A stretch of DNA of 64,000 nucleotides, from assembly GCF_023650955.1 (NCBI RefSeq), contig NZ_CP098039.1, positions 1,674,001 to 1,738,000 on the forward strand, written 5' to 3'. The notes under the pieces were generated by a model that made no database searches, had not been told where the DNA came from, and worked only from the letters and a program-made list of their open reading frames with translations. The position numbers and the translations under genes were made by a program. Origin of the DNA: Thermosynechococcus sp. HN-54 (lineage in GTDB: Bacteria; Cyanobacteriota; Cyanobacteriia; Thermosynechococcales; Thermosynechococcaceae). This document shows, one piece after another, positions 48,901 through 57,978 of this stretch; position 1 is the stretch's first letter, and every line of letters starts with the position of its first letter.

Positions 48901-49734
48901 CTAAAACTGGTTGGTATTGTCAGTGGTGGGCATGAGGCCAATAATATCGCGGTAGGCCGCCACAATGACACAACTACTCCAAGGAATAGTCACCAGCATC
49001 CCCACACAGCAAAGGCAAAAGCCCAAAGTATTGAAGAAAATAATTGACACATTGAGGAAAAAGAAGCTCCACCAATCACGGGAGACCAAGCGGCGACTCG
49101 TTTCTAGGGCTGGCCACACGTCAAACCGGTGTTCCACCACCAAAGGCACAGCAAACATATAGGCTACCCCAAAGTAAACCCCCGGCAGCAGCAGGATGGC
49201 ACCCGCCAAGATTAAAACGGGGGTAAGGGCATCTGGCACAGAGGGAAGCTGCTCCAGTAACGCTAGCAGTTGTTCTAAGTCGGCATCGGGTTCCGTTGCT
49301 TCAGCCGCCGCCTGCTCTAATATGCTTTGAAAGAAGGGCAACCCCGCAATCATGAATAGAATGCTGGCACTGATCACAAACACATTCGTAATCAAACCAA
49401 TGATCAAGTTCGTCAAAAAGATGGGCAAAAAGTAGTTGTTTTTGAACGCATTAAAGAAGTTGCTAAATTCGGGTCTTTGGTTGCGGGCAATCCGAAAGCT
49501 GAAAAAGTAGTAGCCTGCGGCAAAGAGGCCTGCCAAAATCGTGCTAACAATCGGGCCAGCCCCCGGAATATTGTTGAGCATACCATTGATGATGGTTGCC
49601 AGAATGAGAAAACCAATGTAGGCAGCGGGTTGGGTGCTGAAAATTTGCCAGCCCTCATTGAGGTATTGACCAATCCGTACTTGATAGGAGCGGTTGGCGA
49701 TCGCTTGGGGAGTATGTTCTGACTCACTGTACAT
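48901..49734 (-). CDS. Polytopic membrane protein (DUF975-like)
   Basis: A 277-residue protein with about six membrane helices (first near residues 36-56, last within FNTLGFCLCCVGMLVTIPW) and a cytoplasmic N-terminus (QVRIGQYLNEGWQIFSTQPA). The layout, with the segment VVEHRFDVWPALETSRRLV between helices, resembles DUF975/glycerophosphodiesterase membrane-domain proteins of unknown function. An acidic loop (EATEPDADLEQLLALLEQL) lies near the middle. ATG 49734. Four bp from the aminotransferase, so one transcript is likely. Confidence 0.7.
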   Translation of the reverse strand: MYSESEHTPQAIANRSYQVRIGQYLNEGWQIFSTQPAAYIGFLILATIINGMLNNIPGAGPIVSTILAGLFAAGYYFFSFRIARNQRPEFSNFFNAFKNNYFLPIFLTNLIIGLITNVFVISASILFMIAGLPFFQSILEQAAAEATEPDADLEQLLALLEQLPSVPDALTPVLILAGAILLLPGVYFGVAYMFAVPLVVEHRFDVWPALETSRRLVSRDWWSFFFLNVSIIFFNTLGFCLCCVGMLVTIPWSSCVIVAAYRDIIGLMPTTDNTNQF

Positions 49735-50158
49735 AATGGCGGTTCCAAGGGTTTGCCTTTAGCCTAGCGATCGCTTGGGGCTGCGCCAATTGTCAATGTG
49801 TCACTTCTTCACTTTTCTAAAACATGGGATACAAGTCTTTCCTGTAGTCATTATGTTGAGTGTGTTCAATCCATCGGAGAAGGCTTGTATTTAAGACTCA
49901 ATTATGAACTTTTGTACAGGATCGTAACTAGATTTGGTTATAAAGACTACAATAAAAGCGTAGGGAAAGCGACGTGAGTCCCCTACAACTCTAAACAGCT
50001 CCTTGTATTTTCTTATTACTTCTTCGCAGTTAATACCTTAGCTTAGTATTCACCGTTCAAGACTCAAAGCCTCACGTTTCCAAAAGTGGGGGAAGGAATC
50101 TAAGGAATTTTTACAAGCGATTTCGTCAATGACTTCTCGATAAAGAGAAGGCGGGGGA
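49735..50158. other. 424-bp gene-free region
   Basis: No gene is supported between the divergent starts of the membrane protein and the small secreted protein. It holds MITE-like copy C (49807-49888), a HIP1 octamer at 49768, and an AT-rich stretch around 49900-50060 that probably contains the promoters; no convincing -35/-10 pair is found. Confidence 0.5.
49807..49888. repeat. MITE-like element, copy C (diverged)
   Basis: The left arm CTTTTCTAAAACATGGGATA (from about 49812) closely follows the left arms of the copies at 46275 and 53515, although the terminal ACAGCC is mutated. The right arm GGAGAAGGCTTGT (49876-49888) is the counterpart of AAAAGGGCTGT. The inner parts ATACAAGTCTTTCC (49829-49842) and GGAGAAGGCTTGTAT (49876-49890) are themselves near-perfect inverse repeats. 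Confidence 0.5.
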
Positions 50159-50479
50159 ATGATGTTCAGTATGCAGTTTTGGCGGCAGTCTCTTGTCGCG
50201 ACGATCGCCTTGAGTTTGTTAGCCGTGTTTTCCGGCGGGACACCCTTGGCTCACAGCCAAACCCATAGTACGCTACAGGTGGGAGCAACGGTCATTAAAA
50301 CCTGTCAAGTCAGCCGCCCTGCCCAACCGTCGAGCCTGCGAAATGGGCACTACAGCTTACAGACCGATTGCGTCCAAGCAACGCAAACAACCCCTGTGGG
50401 ACAAGTGGTGCCGTTGCCCGCTGAATGGGGACTGGTGGAGGATGCCAACCCAACACTGATGCGGCTGGTCACCTATTAG
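50159..50479 (+). CDS. Small secreted hypothetical protein
   Basis: A 106-residue protein with a signal peptide (FWRQSLVATIALSLLAVF, cleavage probably after AHS). The mature part carries two cysteines (VIKTCQVSR and LQTDCVQAT) that may form a disulfide. A GAAGGCGGGGGA sequence precedes ATG 50159. Family not recognised. The stop overlaps the lepB stop tail-to-tail by 4 bp. Confidence 0.6.
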   Translation: MMFSMQFWRQSLVATIALSLLAVFSGGTPLAHSQTHSTLQVGATVIKTCQVSRPAQPSSLRNGHYSLQTDCVQATQTTPVGQVVPLPAEWGLVEDANPTLMRLVTY

Positions 50480-51045
50480 GCAGCCGGGGACGAAATTTTA
50501 CCCGCATGGTTGAGGGGCCAATAGCAGGCGATCGCCCGACCAATAACATTCTCAAGGGGCAAAAATCCCCAGATGTGGGAGTCGTTGCTGTGGTTGCGGT
50601 TATCCCCCATGACAAAGAGCATATTCTCTGGCACTCTCACTGGGGAGAGCGTATAAACGGGTGGCTCAGCAATGTAGGGTTCTTCAAGGGGGCGATCGTT
50701 GACCCAAACTTGGCCATCATGCACGGCAACTGTATCCCCGGCGGTGGCAATCACTCGTTTAATTAGGGCTTGGTCGGCGCGATAACCAAGGGTCTGCAAG
50801 AGGGGTGGAGTATAGAAAACAACAATATCCCCCGGCTGGGGCGATCGCTGGCGATAGGTGATCTTTTCCACCACAATGCGATCGCCCGGCCAAAGCGTTG
50901 GCTCCATAGACTCTGAGGGAATAAAGCGCGACTCGGCCACAAAAATGCGAATCAGCACCGTAATCAGCACAGCTACCCCAATCAACAGGGCATTATTGCG
51001 TAGCGATCGCCAGCGGGAAGGGGAATTCGTTGCCGAAGCAGACAT
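50476..51045 (-). CDS. lepB: Signal peptidase I
   Basis: LepB cleaves signal peptides from secreted proteins at the membrane. The 189-residue protein has one N-terminal membrane helix (about 17-36), the catalytic serine in FIPSESMEPTL (Ser46), the catalytic lysine in ALIKRVIATAGD (Lys96) and the GDNRNHSNDSHIWG box. Cyanobacteria often have two lepB genes with thylakoid and plasma membrane roles; which this is cannot be told. ATG 51045. Confidence 0.95.
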   Translation of the reverse strand: MSASATNSPSRWRSLRNNALLIGVAVLITVLIRIFVAESRFIPSESMEPTLWPGDRIVVEKITYRQRSPQPGDIVVFYTPPLLQTLGYRADQALIKRVIATAGDTVAVHDGQVWVNDRPLEEPYIAEPPVYTLSPVRVPENMLFVMGDNRNHSNDSHIWGFLPLENVIGRAIACYWPLNHAGKISSPAA

Positions 51046-51108
51046 ATAAGGGCAGATTTAGAGAAACCAACATTTTTATGGTACTAGTTTCAGTTCTCTT
51101 TTGGAGGA

Positions 51109-51167
51109 AGGAATACAGCCCTGCTACCTTTTTTCTAACCTTCTAAACTATCTTTCAAAATTTCTGG
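51109..51167. repeat. Dispersed repeat, shared with 22441-22500
   Basis: The segment GGAATACAGCCC followed by ACCTTTTTTCTAACC and CTAAACTATCTTTCAA matches the order and sequence at 22441-22500, which sits at the end of a broken IS4-type element. Here it lies between lepB and the decayed HNH gene, so it may be a lone IS end left in this degraded region. Its ACAGCCC also resembles the MITE-like ends. Confidence 0.4.
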
Positions 51168-51179
51168 ATCGAGACGAGT

Positions 51180-52080
51180 TTAAAGATATCTCCAATTAGA
51201 CTTAAATCCTTGGCTAACTGCTACAGCAATCAAAGGCATAAATTTTATTTTGTATTGTCTGTTGAGCCTTTCAAAGTTTAATAATTCTTCTTTGTTATAA
51301 AAACTTAAATCGACTAAATATAATTCAATATGGTTATTCCATTTCTTTTAAGAGCCATGATTATAGGAAATAACAAGTCCTGTATCCTGTATGCTGTGTT
51401 TTAATAAACTTCTCAAAATAAATATCATCAGGAATATTATCTGATTTAGAAGAATTAACGCTCTTAGGAACTGGAATTAAATTCTAAAGATGATTATGAG
51501 CCACAAAAGACCAAGGCAAATTTTGAATATAAGAAGACCATTCACGATGAATTAGGATTACTGTGTTATTCTGACTAAATTTATACAGAAGTTTACACTC
51601 CTCAAATAATCTCTCTGCTAATTTTTTACTTCTCGGTTAACTTGCTGATCTTTACAATCCACTCAATTCTCTAAAGAAGAGTCGTATCAACCGAAAGGGT
51701 ACATATCTAGTAAGCTTTTCATCAATATTTTTACTTTTTATTGCTTCACGAATAATAATTTTATTACTTTCTGTATTTTTAATTTTTAATGGTAAGTTAT
51801 CAGAACTTAAATTTAGAGACTTTAGTTTCTCAGTAACCATATCTTACAATCCGAAGGATAGTCTAACTATTGAATGAGAATACCAAGCATTGACCAACAT
51901 CTCAATAGCCAAATCTTTTAAGCTAATTGGTGAAGTTACCTCAAAAAAGCGACTACTTAGAATGTCTAATATTGAGAGAAAAAAGAGGAATATACAGGAA
52001 TTTGTAGTGTCATCAAGCAGTCTCGAAAAAGTAACGATATCTAAGCTTTCAGAATTAGGCAGACTGTATGGACTATCCAT
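51180..52080 (-). pseudogene. Decayed HNH-type endonuclease gene
   Basis: Minus-strand translation from ATG 52080 gives MDSPYSLPNSESLDIVTFSR, then an in-frame TAA (51844-51846) after VRLSFGL, then MVTEKLKSLNLSSDNLP and LTRYVPFRLIRLFFRELSGL, a stop/frameshift at about 51652, KLAERLFEECKLLYKFSQNN and EWSSYIQ, then NLPWSFVAHN (about 51493-51525) with NLIPVPKSVNSSKSDNIP, another frameshift, and finally NHIELYLVDLSFYNKEELLN ending QGFKSNWRYL at 51180. The WSFVAH...NLIP..K..N..K pattern is that of HNH nuclease-containing proteins of cyanobacteria as I recall them; part of the HNH core seems deleted. At least three stops and two frameshifts: non-functional. AT-rich. Confidence 0.75.
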
Positions 52081-52206
52081 AGAAAGTTAATCTTGTGGAA
52101 AAGCTTGAGATGGAATAAGACTAAGATTACAATTGCCTTGTAGTAACTGAAGTAATCTGAAGCACTTGGTCAGGGAACTGCAGAAGTTACACAACTTTGG
52201 TTTGGA

Positions 52207-52540
52207 CTAATTCTTTTGCTGGACTGAGCACACCATAACCTTTTCATAGCTAGCAATAACTTGATCCGTTCGCTCTATTAACTCCAATAATGTTTCCCCT
52301 TAAGTCCAAGTATGGGTTCTACCATCTCGATGATTTTGTTCCTATTCGATTGCCTTCTGGAAAAGGTCAGGATACTTTTGTGCTATTCGTACTTACACTG
52401 AAAGAAGCAAAAATAGCAACCCGATCGACTGCGCCAGCGATAGTAAGCTGGTAAGGCAATACTGCTCTCTTCAAGCAATCTGAGAATAGCATCTTTACCT
52501 CGCTCTTTGAATGGGAAAACTAGCTTAACATTATACCAAT
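52207..52540 (-). pseudogene. C-terminal remnant of a PAPS-reductase/DndC-like protein
   Basis: Minus-strand translation gives FKLNWYNVKLVFPFKERGKD and LPAYYRWRSRSGCYFCFFQ, then CKYE and a TAG where tryptophan is expected, then in a shifted frame KYPDLFQKAIE (TAG), EQNHRDGRTHTWT (TAA), GETLLELIERTDQVIASYEK. The cysteine cluster (GCYFCFFQC) and WRSRSG belong to the adenosine-phosphosulfate reductase-like/DndC-like sulfur-transfer family as I recall it. The N-terminal two thirds, including the P-loop, are missing; an IS630 remnant abuts the break. It lies directly 5' of the HNH remnant on the same strand, so the two were probably one operon. The stretch 52081-52206 has no readable homology. Confidence 0.65.
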
Positions 52541-52915
52541 TCAGTTTGAAGATAGGTCTAATAGAGGCTGTGTAATGAATGACCAGCCTGTCAAAGAGCG
52601 AACCACCCCCGCTGTTATTTGCGACAATACGGATGGCAGCTTTTGATGCAGTGCCTCCAGCGTCTCAGACAACTGCCATGCCAATGCTGCTGAATTGGAT
52701 TCACTTCAGGGGCAAACACAGGCACGACATTCGGCAGCCAGTTCATTATGTTCGCGTGATGTCCCGTGAGCGTAAGCTGTCCCTAGCGACTCTTGTCTTG
52801 ACAAAAGTAGTGCAGCCGCTTGCGGCTACCAACGACCGCTTGCAAGATTTGCAGGAGGAGAGGGAGTTTTCTTTAAAGTCTTCGGTTGCTCCTTGCAGTT
52901 CTTTAGAGCTTTCTG
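52541..52915 (-). pseudogene. Decayed IS630-family transposase fragment
   Basis: Minus-strand reading (with frameshifts) gives KELQGATEDFKEN, LPLLLQILQAVVGSRKRLHY, FCQDKSR, a TAG at 52783-52785, GQLTLTG, then a jump to NWLPNVVPVFAPEVNPIQQHW and a frame change to LSETLEALHQKLPSVLSQIT and VVRSLTGWSFITQPLL, stop at 52541. CQDxSRxG and P-x-(S/V)PELNPIE-like APEVNPIQQHW carry the second and third acidic motifs of IS630 DDE transposases. About 60-80 residues between them are deleted. It is the source of the misleading 132-residue plus-strand frame at 52579-52977. Confidence 0.7.
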
Positions 52916-53025
52916 TAAATGTCACAAAGAGCTGGTATCAAACTTGCTTTGTGGGTTGGGGCGATCGCCTAGGTTAGATTGATAGCAAGACCTTGTATCC
53001 TAGTCCTCCTGACCTTGAGGGGCGA

Positions 53026-53493
53026 ATGATGACCGAACCCGCCACCCGCTCTGAACTCAGTCAAGTCCTAGATGCCATCCAAGGGATGCAAGCCGATATG
53101 CGGGCGATGCAAGCCACCATTCAGGCGATGGACAAAAAATTAGATATCCACATTGCCACCACAACAGAGCGCTTCAACCTCATGGATGAAAAGCTGAAGC
53201 GGCTGGAGGACAAAATTGATGCCGTAGAAGCAAAGCTAGAGCAGCGGATCAATGCTGTAGAAGCCAAACTGGAGCAGCGCATTAACGCTGTGGAGGCTAA
53301 GCTAGAACAGCGGATCAATTCTATAGAGATACAGTTAGGGCAGCGGATTGATACGGTAGAGTCCACATTGCAGGACATTGCTAAGCGACAGGCGGGCACG
53401 GATGCGAGGCTGTGGGGCTTCTTGGTAACCCTATTGGTGGCAACGCTGGGACTGCTGGCAAAATTATTACTCTTTGATTTGCCCTCGTCTTAA
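53026..53493 (+). CDS. Coiled-coil protein with C-terminal membrane helix and 11-residue repeats
   Basis: A 155-residue protein from ATG 53026 (GAGGGGCGA upstream; a second ATG follows at once). Residues about 10-125 form a long coiled coil; the middle has three near-identical copies of VEAKLEQRINA plus a fourth diverged copy. A single hydrophobic helix near the C-terminus (WGFLVTLLVATLGLLAKLLL) should anchor it in a membrane with the coil in the cytoplasm. It resembles the DUF1640/CCDC90-like tail-anchored group loosely. Function unknown. Confidence 0.65.
   Translation: MMTEPATRSELSQVLDAIQGMQADMRAMQATIQAMDKKLDIHIATTTERFNLMDEKLKRLEDKIDAVEAKLEQRINAVEAKLEQRINAVEAKLEQRINSIEIQLGQRIDTVESTLQDIAKRQAGTDARLWGFLVTLLVATLGLLAKLLLFDLPSS
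53224..53355 (+). repeat. Tandem 33-bp repeats inside the coiled-coil gene
   Basis: Four consecutive 33-bp units (53224, 53257, 53290, 53323). The first three differ mostly at third codon positions while encoding the same VEAKLEQRINA; the fourth is diverged (IEIQLGQRIDT). This synonymous drift points to protein-level selection on the 11-residue unit. Confidence 0.85.
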
Positions 53494-53514
53494 TCGGCGA
53501 GGGGTCGCCTCTGT

Positions 53515-53549
53515 ACAGCCCTTTTCTAAAATACGGGATTGCAAACCGT
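53515..53549. repeat. Left arm of the MITE-like element (half copy D)
   Basis: ACAGCCCTTTTCTAAAATAC followed by GGGATTGCAAACCGT matches the left arms at 46275, 49807 and 4099, but no AAGGGCTGT partner follows within 150 bp. It lies just upstream of the pentapeptide-repeat gene, in its probable leader. Confidence 0.5.
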
Positions 53550-53572
53550 CATCAGAACAGTCACTGACAGTC

Positions 53573-54106
53573 ATGCAACGCTTAACAAGTTTTTTAGTGA
53601 ACCTACCAGCAGGAGCATTTTCTTTAGTCCTCCTACCATTGGTTGTACCAGCAGTTGCTAACGCTGAAAATCCTGCTCATGTGCGCCAACTCTTGGAAAC
53701 GCGCCAATGTCCCAACTGTGATCTGCGGGGTGCGAACCTGATGGATGCCAATTTGTTTAAGGCGAATTTAGCGGGTGCCAATTTGGAGGGCGCCTATCTG
53801 GCGGGTGCGAATCTCTTTGGCGCCAATTTGGAAAGGGCAAACTTGAACCGTGCCAGTCTCTACCTAGCGATTTTGGTCAATGCCAATTTGGCAGGGGCAC
53901 AACTGGTGGGAACCCGCCTGACCCTGACTAACCTCGTGAATGCCAACCTTAGCGGTGCCAATCTAGAGAATGCCGTCATGAAAGGCGCCAATATGATTGA
54001 TGTTGATTTAACGGCTGCAAATCTGAAGGGGGCAGATCTCGATCGCGCAAATTTGAGTGGGGCTAATTTAAGACAAACGATCTTCGATCGCCCCCCTAGC
54101 CCCTAG
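53573..54106 (+). CDS. Secreted pentapeptide-repeat protein
   Basis: A 177-residue protein. After a signal peptide (about residues 1-29, ending VANAE) comes [20 protein letters not shown], a short cysteine pair common at the start of such proteins, then about 25 consecutive A(D/N)Lxx units ([20 protein letters not shown]) that fold as a right-handed quadrilateral beta-helix. Export to the periplasm or thylakoid lumen is expected; pentapeptide proteins of cyanobacteria are abundant and mostly of unknown role. Start ATG 53573 because it opens the signal peptide; the frame extends upstream through the MITE-like arm. Convergent 4-bp overlap with gltX. Confidence 0.88.
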   Translation: MQRLTSFLVNLPAGAFSLVLLPLVVPAVANAENPAHVRQLLETRQCPNCDLRGANLMDANLFKANLAGANLEGAYLAGANLFGANLERANLNRASLYLAILVNANLAGAQLVGTRLTLTNLVNANLSGANLENAVMKGANMIDVDLTAANLKGADLDRANLSGANLRQTIFDRPPSP

Positions 54107-55560
54107 GAAGTAACCTGTGCCTGTTTCAATGCTGCTGCAAGTCGCGGTTGATCCCAGCCCCGTTGGTGGAGAATTTGCCATGTGGCCATTAAATCAGGAC
54201 CATGGACAGCACCTGTGAGAGCAGCACGCAGGGATCGCATCGTTGCCCCTTTTTTCACCCCTGCGGCTTTGGTGGCCTGTTGAATCAAGTGTTGCCCCAT
54301 CTCCACAGTGAGCGTCGGTTCTGAGGGTAGATGTTCTAGTAGGTAGGCCAGAATGGTTGCACTTTGGGGCTGGCTCAGTTGAGCCATTGCTTCAGAATCA
54401 AAGGTGACACTGGATACAAAGAAAACCGCCCCTTGATCAATAGCCTCCTTGAGGGTGTTGAGACCGGGTTGAAGGAGTTGGACAAGGTCAAGCAACCAAG
54501 GGCGATCGCCTCCCTCATCAAAGGCATAGCCTGCCCCCTGCCACAAGGGAATAAGTTCCGCCAAAAGTTCTTCTGGCTCTAGTTGTTGAATGTACTGACG
54601 ATTGAGCCAATTGAGCTTGTCCCAGTCAAAGCGAGCGCCTGCTTTGTTAATCCGCTCAAAGCTAAAGTGCTTGGCCGCCAGATCTAGGGTAAAGAGTTCA
54701 CCCATGCCCTCAGGGGGCGACCATCCAAGCAGTGTCATATAGTTAACCAAGGCTGGCGCTAGATACCCCATGGCTCGAAAGTCAGAAATGGAGGTAACCC
54801 CATCCCGTTTTGAGAGTTTTTGCCCCGCTGAATTGAGAATTAAGGGAGTATGGGCAAAGTTAGGGGGGGGGGCTCCCAGCGCTTCGTAGAGCAAAATTTG
54901 CTTGGGTGTGTTGCCAATGTGATCCTCGCCGCGAATGACATCGGTAATACCCATGGCAATGTCATCCACCACCACCACCAAGTTATACAGGGGATAACCA
55001 ATTTCACCGCGGGGGGCTGCCCGCGCAATTACCATATCGCCGCCGAGATCAGCCCCTTGCCAACAGACCCGACCCCGCACCAAATCCTGCCATTCAATCT
55101 GGCGATCGTCCTCAATTTTGAAGCGAATCACAGGCGTGCGCCCTGCCGCATCAAAGGCCGCTTGTTCCTCTGGGGTCAAATGGCGGTGACGGTTGTCGTA
55201 ACGCGGGGCTAGACCCTTGGCTTTTTGTTCGGCCCGCAGGGCATCGAGTTCTTCGGGGGTGCAGTAGCAGTAGTAGGCTAGTCCCTTGTCCAAGAGGGTT
55301 TGAATCGCTTGGCGGTACAGATCAAGGCGATCGCTCTGAAAATAAGGACCTTCATCCCACGTCAGCCCCAGCCATTGCAAGCCCTCAAGGATATTCTCGG
55401 TATATTCAGGTCGCGAGCGCTCGCGATCGGTATCCTCAATCCGCAGAATAAATTTTCCTCGCCAATGGCGGGCGTAAAGCCAGTTGAACACAGCGGTACG
55501 GGCAGTCCCAATGTGCAGATTGCCTGTCGGACTCGGCGCTAAACGAACACGAACTGTCAC
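54103..55560 (-). CDS. gltX: Glutamyl-tRNA synthetase
   Basis: GltX charges tRNA-Glu, which in cyanobacteria also feeds 5-aminolevulinate synthesis through glutamyl-tRNA reductase. The class I enzyme has the HIGH motif in [15 protein letters not shown] and the KMSKS equivalent in [13 protein letters not shown] choose GTG 55560 (485 residues), since the motif lies 10 residues in, as usual, and GAGG precedes it; the longer frame to 55626 overlaps argZ. It is 58 bp downstream of argZ on the same strand. Confidence 0.95.
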   Translation of the reverse strand: MTVRVRLAPSPTGNLHIGTARTAVFNWLYARHWRGKFILRIEDTDRERSRPEYTENILEGLQWLGLTWDEGPYFQSDRLDLYRQAIQTLLDKGLAYYCYCTPEELDALRAEQKAKGLAPRYDNRHRHLTPEEQAAFDAAGRTPVIRFKIEDDRQIEWQDLVRGRVCWQGADLGGDMVIARAAPRGEIGYPLYNLVVVVDDIAMGITDVIRGEDHIGNTPKQILLYEALGAPPPNFAHTPLILNSAGQKLSKRDGVTSISDFRAMGYLAPALVNYMTLLGWSPPEGMGELFTLDLAAKHFSFERINKAGARFDWDKLNWLNRQYIQQLEPEELLAELIPLWQGAGYAFDEGGDRPWLLDLVQLLQPGLNTLKEAIDQGAVFFVSSVTFDSEAMAQLSQPQSATILAYLLEHLPSEPTLTVEMGQHLIQQATKAAGVKKGATMRSLRAALTGAVHGPDLMATWQILHQRGWDQPRLAAALKQAQVTS

Positions 55561-55618
55561 TGCTGACCTCGAATACAAAAATTGCCCTTTTGATCCTACC
55601 CCATTGGCTGTAGGCCTT

Positions 55619-57718
55619 TTAGGCAAGGGTATAGGGGCGATTCAGCCGCTCCAACTGCTGCACCATCAGGCTGAGGAATAGTCCCACGTCGGTGACCACG
55701 CCCACAGATTCCACAGAGCCGCGATCAGCGAGTTTGGTGACGACCGCTGGGTTAATATCCACACAGACGAGCTTCACTCCCGCTGGCGTCATATTGCCCA
55801 CCCCAATGGAGTGCAGCATTGACGAGAGCATCAAAATCATATTGGCCCCCTGAATCAGGCGGGCATACTCCCGCTGCGCCACAATTAAATCCATGATTGT
55901 ATCGGGCAGGGGGCCATCATCGCGGATTGACCCTGCAAGGACAAAGGGCACATTATTCTTGACGCACTCGTACATCACGCCACTGGTGAGAATGCCCTGA
56001 GCCACTGCGTTGGCGATGCTGCCACAGCGGCGAATCATGTTGATCACTTTCAAGTGGTGACGGTGGCCGCCCCGCACAGGGACGCCCCGTTGCATATCCA
56101 CCCCCAAGGAGGTGCCCATGATCGCCTGCTCCATATCGTGCACAGCGATCGCATTGCCGCCGAGGAGTCCTTGGACATAGCCTTCACGGATCAGCTTGGC
56201 TAAATGCTCACCACCGCCCGTGTGGATAACTACTGGTCCGGCCACCACAATCACTTTGCCCCCCTGATCGCGGATACGCCGTAGTTCCCAAGCAATTTGC
56301 TCCACGACGAGTTCCACCCGCCGCTCACTGGAAACCCCCGATCCCATAAAGGTGAACTCTTGGGTATTGCGCTGGCTTTCCGTTTTGCGAATCGTGCGGA
56401 TGCCCTCGACGCCCACAACCACGCGATCGCCCACCTCTAAATCTCGCAGGATGCGACACTCCGCCACCGTGCCTTCCGGCGTTGAGCGCACGACAATCGC
56501 CCCATCCATGCGTTGGTTTTGCACGCGAACCCACTCGCCCTGAACCCGCACCTCTGTGGGGTAAATGGTCGTTACATAAAAGTCATCCGGAGCAACGCCC
56601 GCCTGCGTTACAGGTTCAAGGGTGGCATCGCAAACTTCCGACGGCGGCAGAATTGCACCGAGGGTGATCAACTGCGCCATAATCGCATCCATCACCTCAG
56701 CATCGGGCGCCATGACGCGAATATCCGCTTGGGAGGGACTTTGCCGTTGTTCGCCAAGATTAAATTGCAGGACTTGGAAACTGCCACCACTTTCCACAAT
56801 CGTGTCTAGGACACGGTTTACAAGGCCAGAGTCGAGGAGGTGTCCCTCCAGATGAATGACTCGGCTAGGCAGCGTTGCCGGTGCATGGAGTTCTTCGCGC
56901 ACCGGTTCGGTCACCCGCAAGGTCAAGCATTTGGCCGCACCCCCCGCTTTGAGAAATTCGGTCAGGGGCGTCTCCACCACCTCAAAGCCCACTTGGGCAA
57001 GGGCTGATTTGAGTTCTTGGCTGGCACGGTTGAGAATCACTGTGCGATCAATATTAACCGCATTGCAGGCAAAGTTAACCGCATCAGCCTCTTTAACGGC
57101 AATTCGTTTATCCGCTGGTACCCGCAGTTCAATGAGGCGGTTGGAATAGGCATCAAAAGCGGGAGGATAGTAAAGCAAGTAGCCGTCCGTCAGCGGACAA
57201 AAACACGTGTCAAGGTGGTAGAAGCGCTCATCCATGAGCCTCAGGGAGAGGACTTCAATATCCAGCCACTTCGCCAAATAGGCATGGGAATCCAATTCTG
57301 AACGGAAGCCATACCCCGCCCACAGCCAGCGACCTTCGCGATCCAAAAGGGCATCCCCGGCTCCCTCAAAGGGGAGTTGCTTGGGTAGCTCAAAAACTTG
57401 ATACCCCTGAGATTCAAACCACGCTTTGAAATAAGGTTCTTCCCCTTGGCGTTCTGGGTGATAAAAGCGACTGAGCACCACGCGATCGCCCAGCACCAAG
57501 CCTGCATTCGCCGTAAACACCATATCCGGCCAGCCCGGCTGCGGCTCAATCAAGTCAACCGTCGCCCGAGCATGGATAATTTCGTAGAGTTTTTCCCACT
57601 GCTCCTGTGCCCGATCGCGGGAGGACTTGTGGATATTTCCCTCCATCCAAGGATTGATCACATAGTCCACCTCATAATGGGTGGGAGGGCACATGAGGAA
57701 TCGCAGGGTTGAACTCAT
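55619..57718 (-). CDS. argZ: Arginine dihydrolase / ornithine cyclodeaminase ArgZ (AgrE)
   Basis: A 699-residue bifunctional enzyme. The N-terminal guanidino-modifying domain (about 1-280) converts arginine directly to ornithine, CO2 and ammonia; the C-terminal part (about 285-699, LOR/SDH-like TIGR00300 region with an NAD-type fold around [17 protein letters not shown]) is ornithine cyclodeaminase giving proline. Asn71 (FTANAG) and Cys264 (AAKCLTL) fall exactly at the positions reported as essential in Synechocystis ArgZ. The pair with PutA (37448-40390) completes arginine to glutamate catabolism. ATG 57718. Confidence 0.92.
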   Translation of the reverse strand: MSSTLRFLMCPPTHYEVDYVINPWMEGNIHKSSRDRAQEQWEKLYEIIHARATVDLIEPQPGWPDMVFTANAGLVLGDRVVLSRFYHPERQGEEPYFKAWFESQGYQVFELPKQLPFEGAGDALLDREGRWLWAGYGFRSELDSHAYLAKWLDIEVLSLRLMDERFYHLDTCFCPLTDGYLLYYPPAFDAYSNRLIELRVPADKRIAVKEADAVNFACNAVNIDRTVILNRASQELKSALAQVGFEVVETPLTEFLKAGGAAKCLTLRVTEPVREELHAPATLPSRVIHLEGHLLDSGLVNRVLDTIVESGGSFQVLQFNLGEQRQSPSQADIRVMAPDAEVMDAIMAQLITLGAILPPSEVCDATLEPVTQAGVAPDDFYVTTIYPTEVRVQGEWVRVQNQRMDGAIVVRSTPEGTVAECRILRDLEVGDRVVVGVEGIRTIRKTESQRNTQEFTFMGSGVSSERRVELVVEQIAWELRRIRDQGGKVIVVAGPVVIHTGGGEHLAKLIREGYVQGLLGGNAIAVHDMEQAIMGTSLGVDMQRGVPVRGGHRHHLKVINMIRRCGSIANAVAQGILTSGVMYECVKNNVPFVLAGSIRDDGPLPDTIMDLIVAQREYARLIQGANMILMLSSMLHSIGVGNMTPAGVKLVCVDINPAVVTKLADRGSVESVGVVTDVGLFLSLMVQQLERLNRPYTLA

Positions 57719-57916
57719 AGAGGTTGTTTAGAAATCGTTGCAATTTGTGAAAACAGTTAGGTGTGGGCTACACGGCACCCATCACAAACTTTTATTCTAT
57801 AGGCAGTGGGGATCCTGACGATTGCTTTTGTTATCAAACCTTGACATTACACCCGTTGCCGTTGGCTTTTAGGGGCAACTCTATTTGCAAAGAGCAGGGG
57901 AAATCTGCGCTAAAAT

Positions 57917-57922
57917 TATAAT
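57917..57922 (+). promoter_or_regulatory. Probable -10 element of the tig-clpP-clpX region
   Basis: A perfect TATAAT lies 56 bp before the tig ATG, followed by a HIP1-containing palindrome GCGCGATCGCGC. No good -35 element is seen at 16-18 bp. Confidence 0.4.
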
Positions 57923-57978
57923 TTGCGCGATCGCGCACACCGAACTGACACTACTACTAACCGCATCTGCGAAGGGGA

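Noticed and set aside
52579-52977. 132-codon plus-strand frame
   Set aside because: The opposite strand reads as a decayed IS630 transposase; the plus frame is its shadow.
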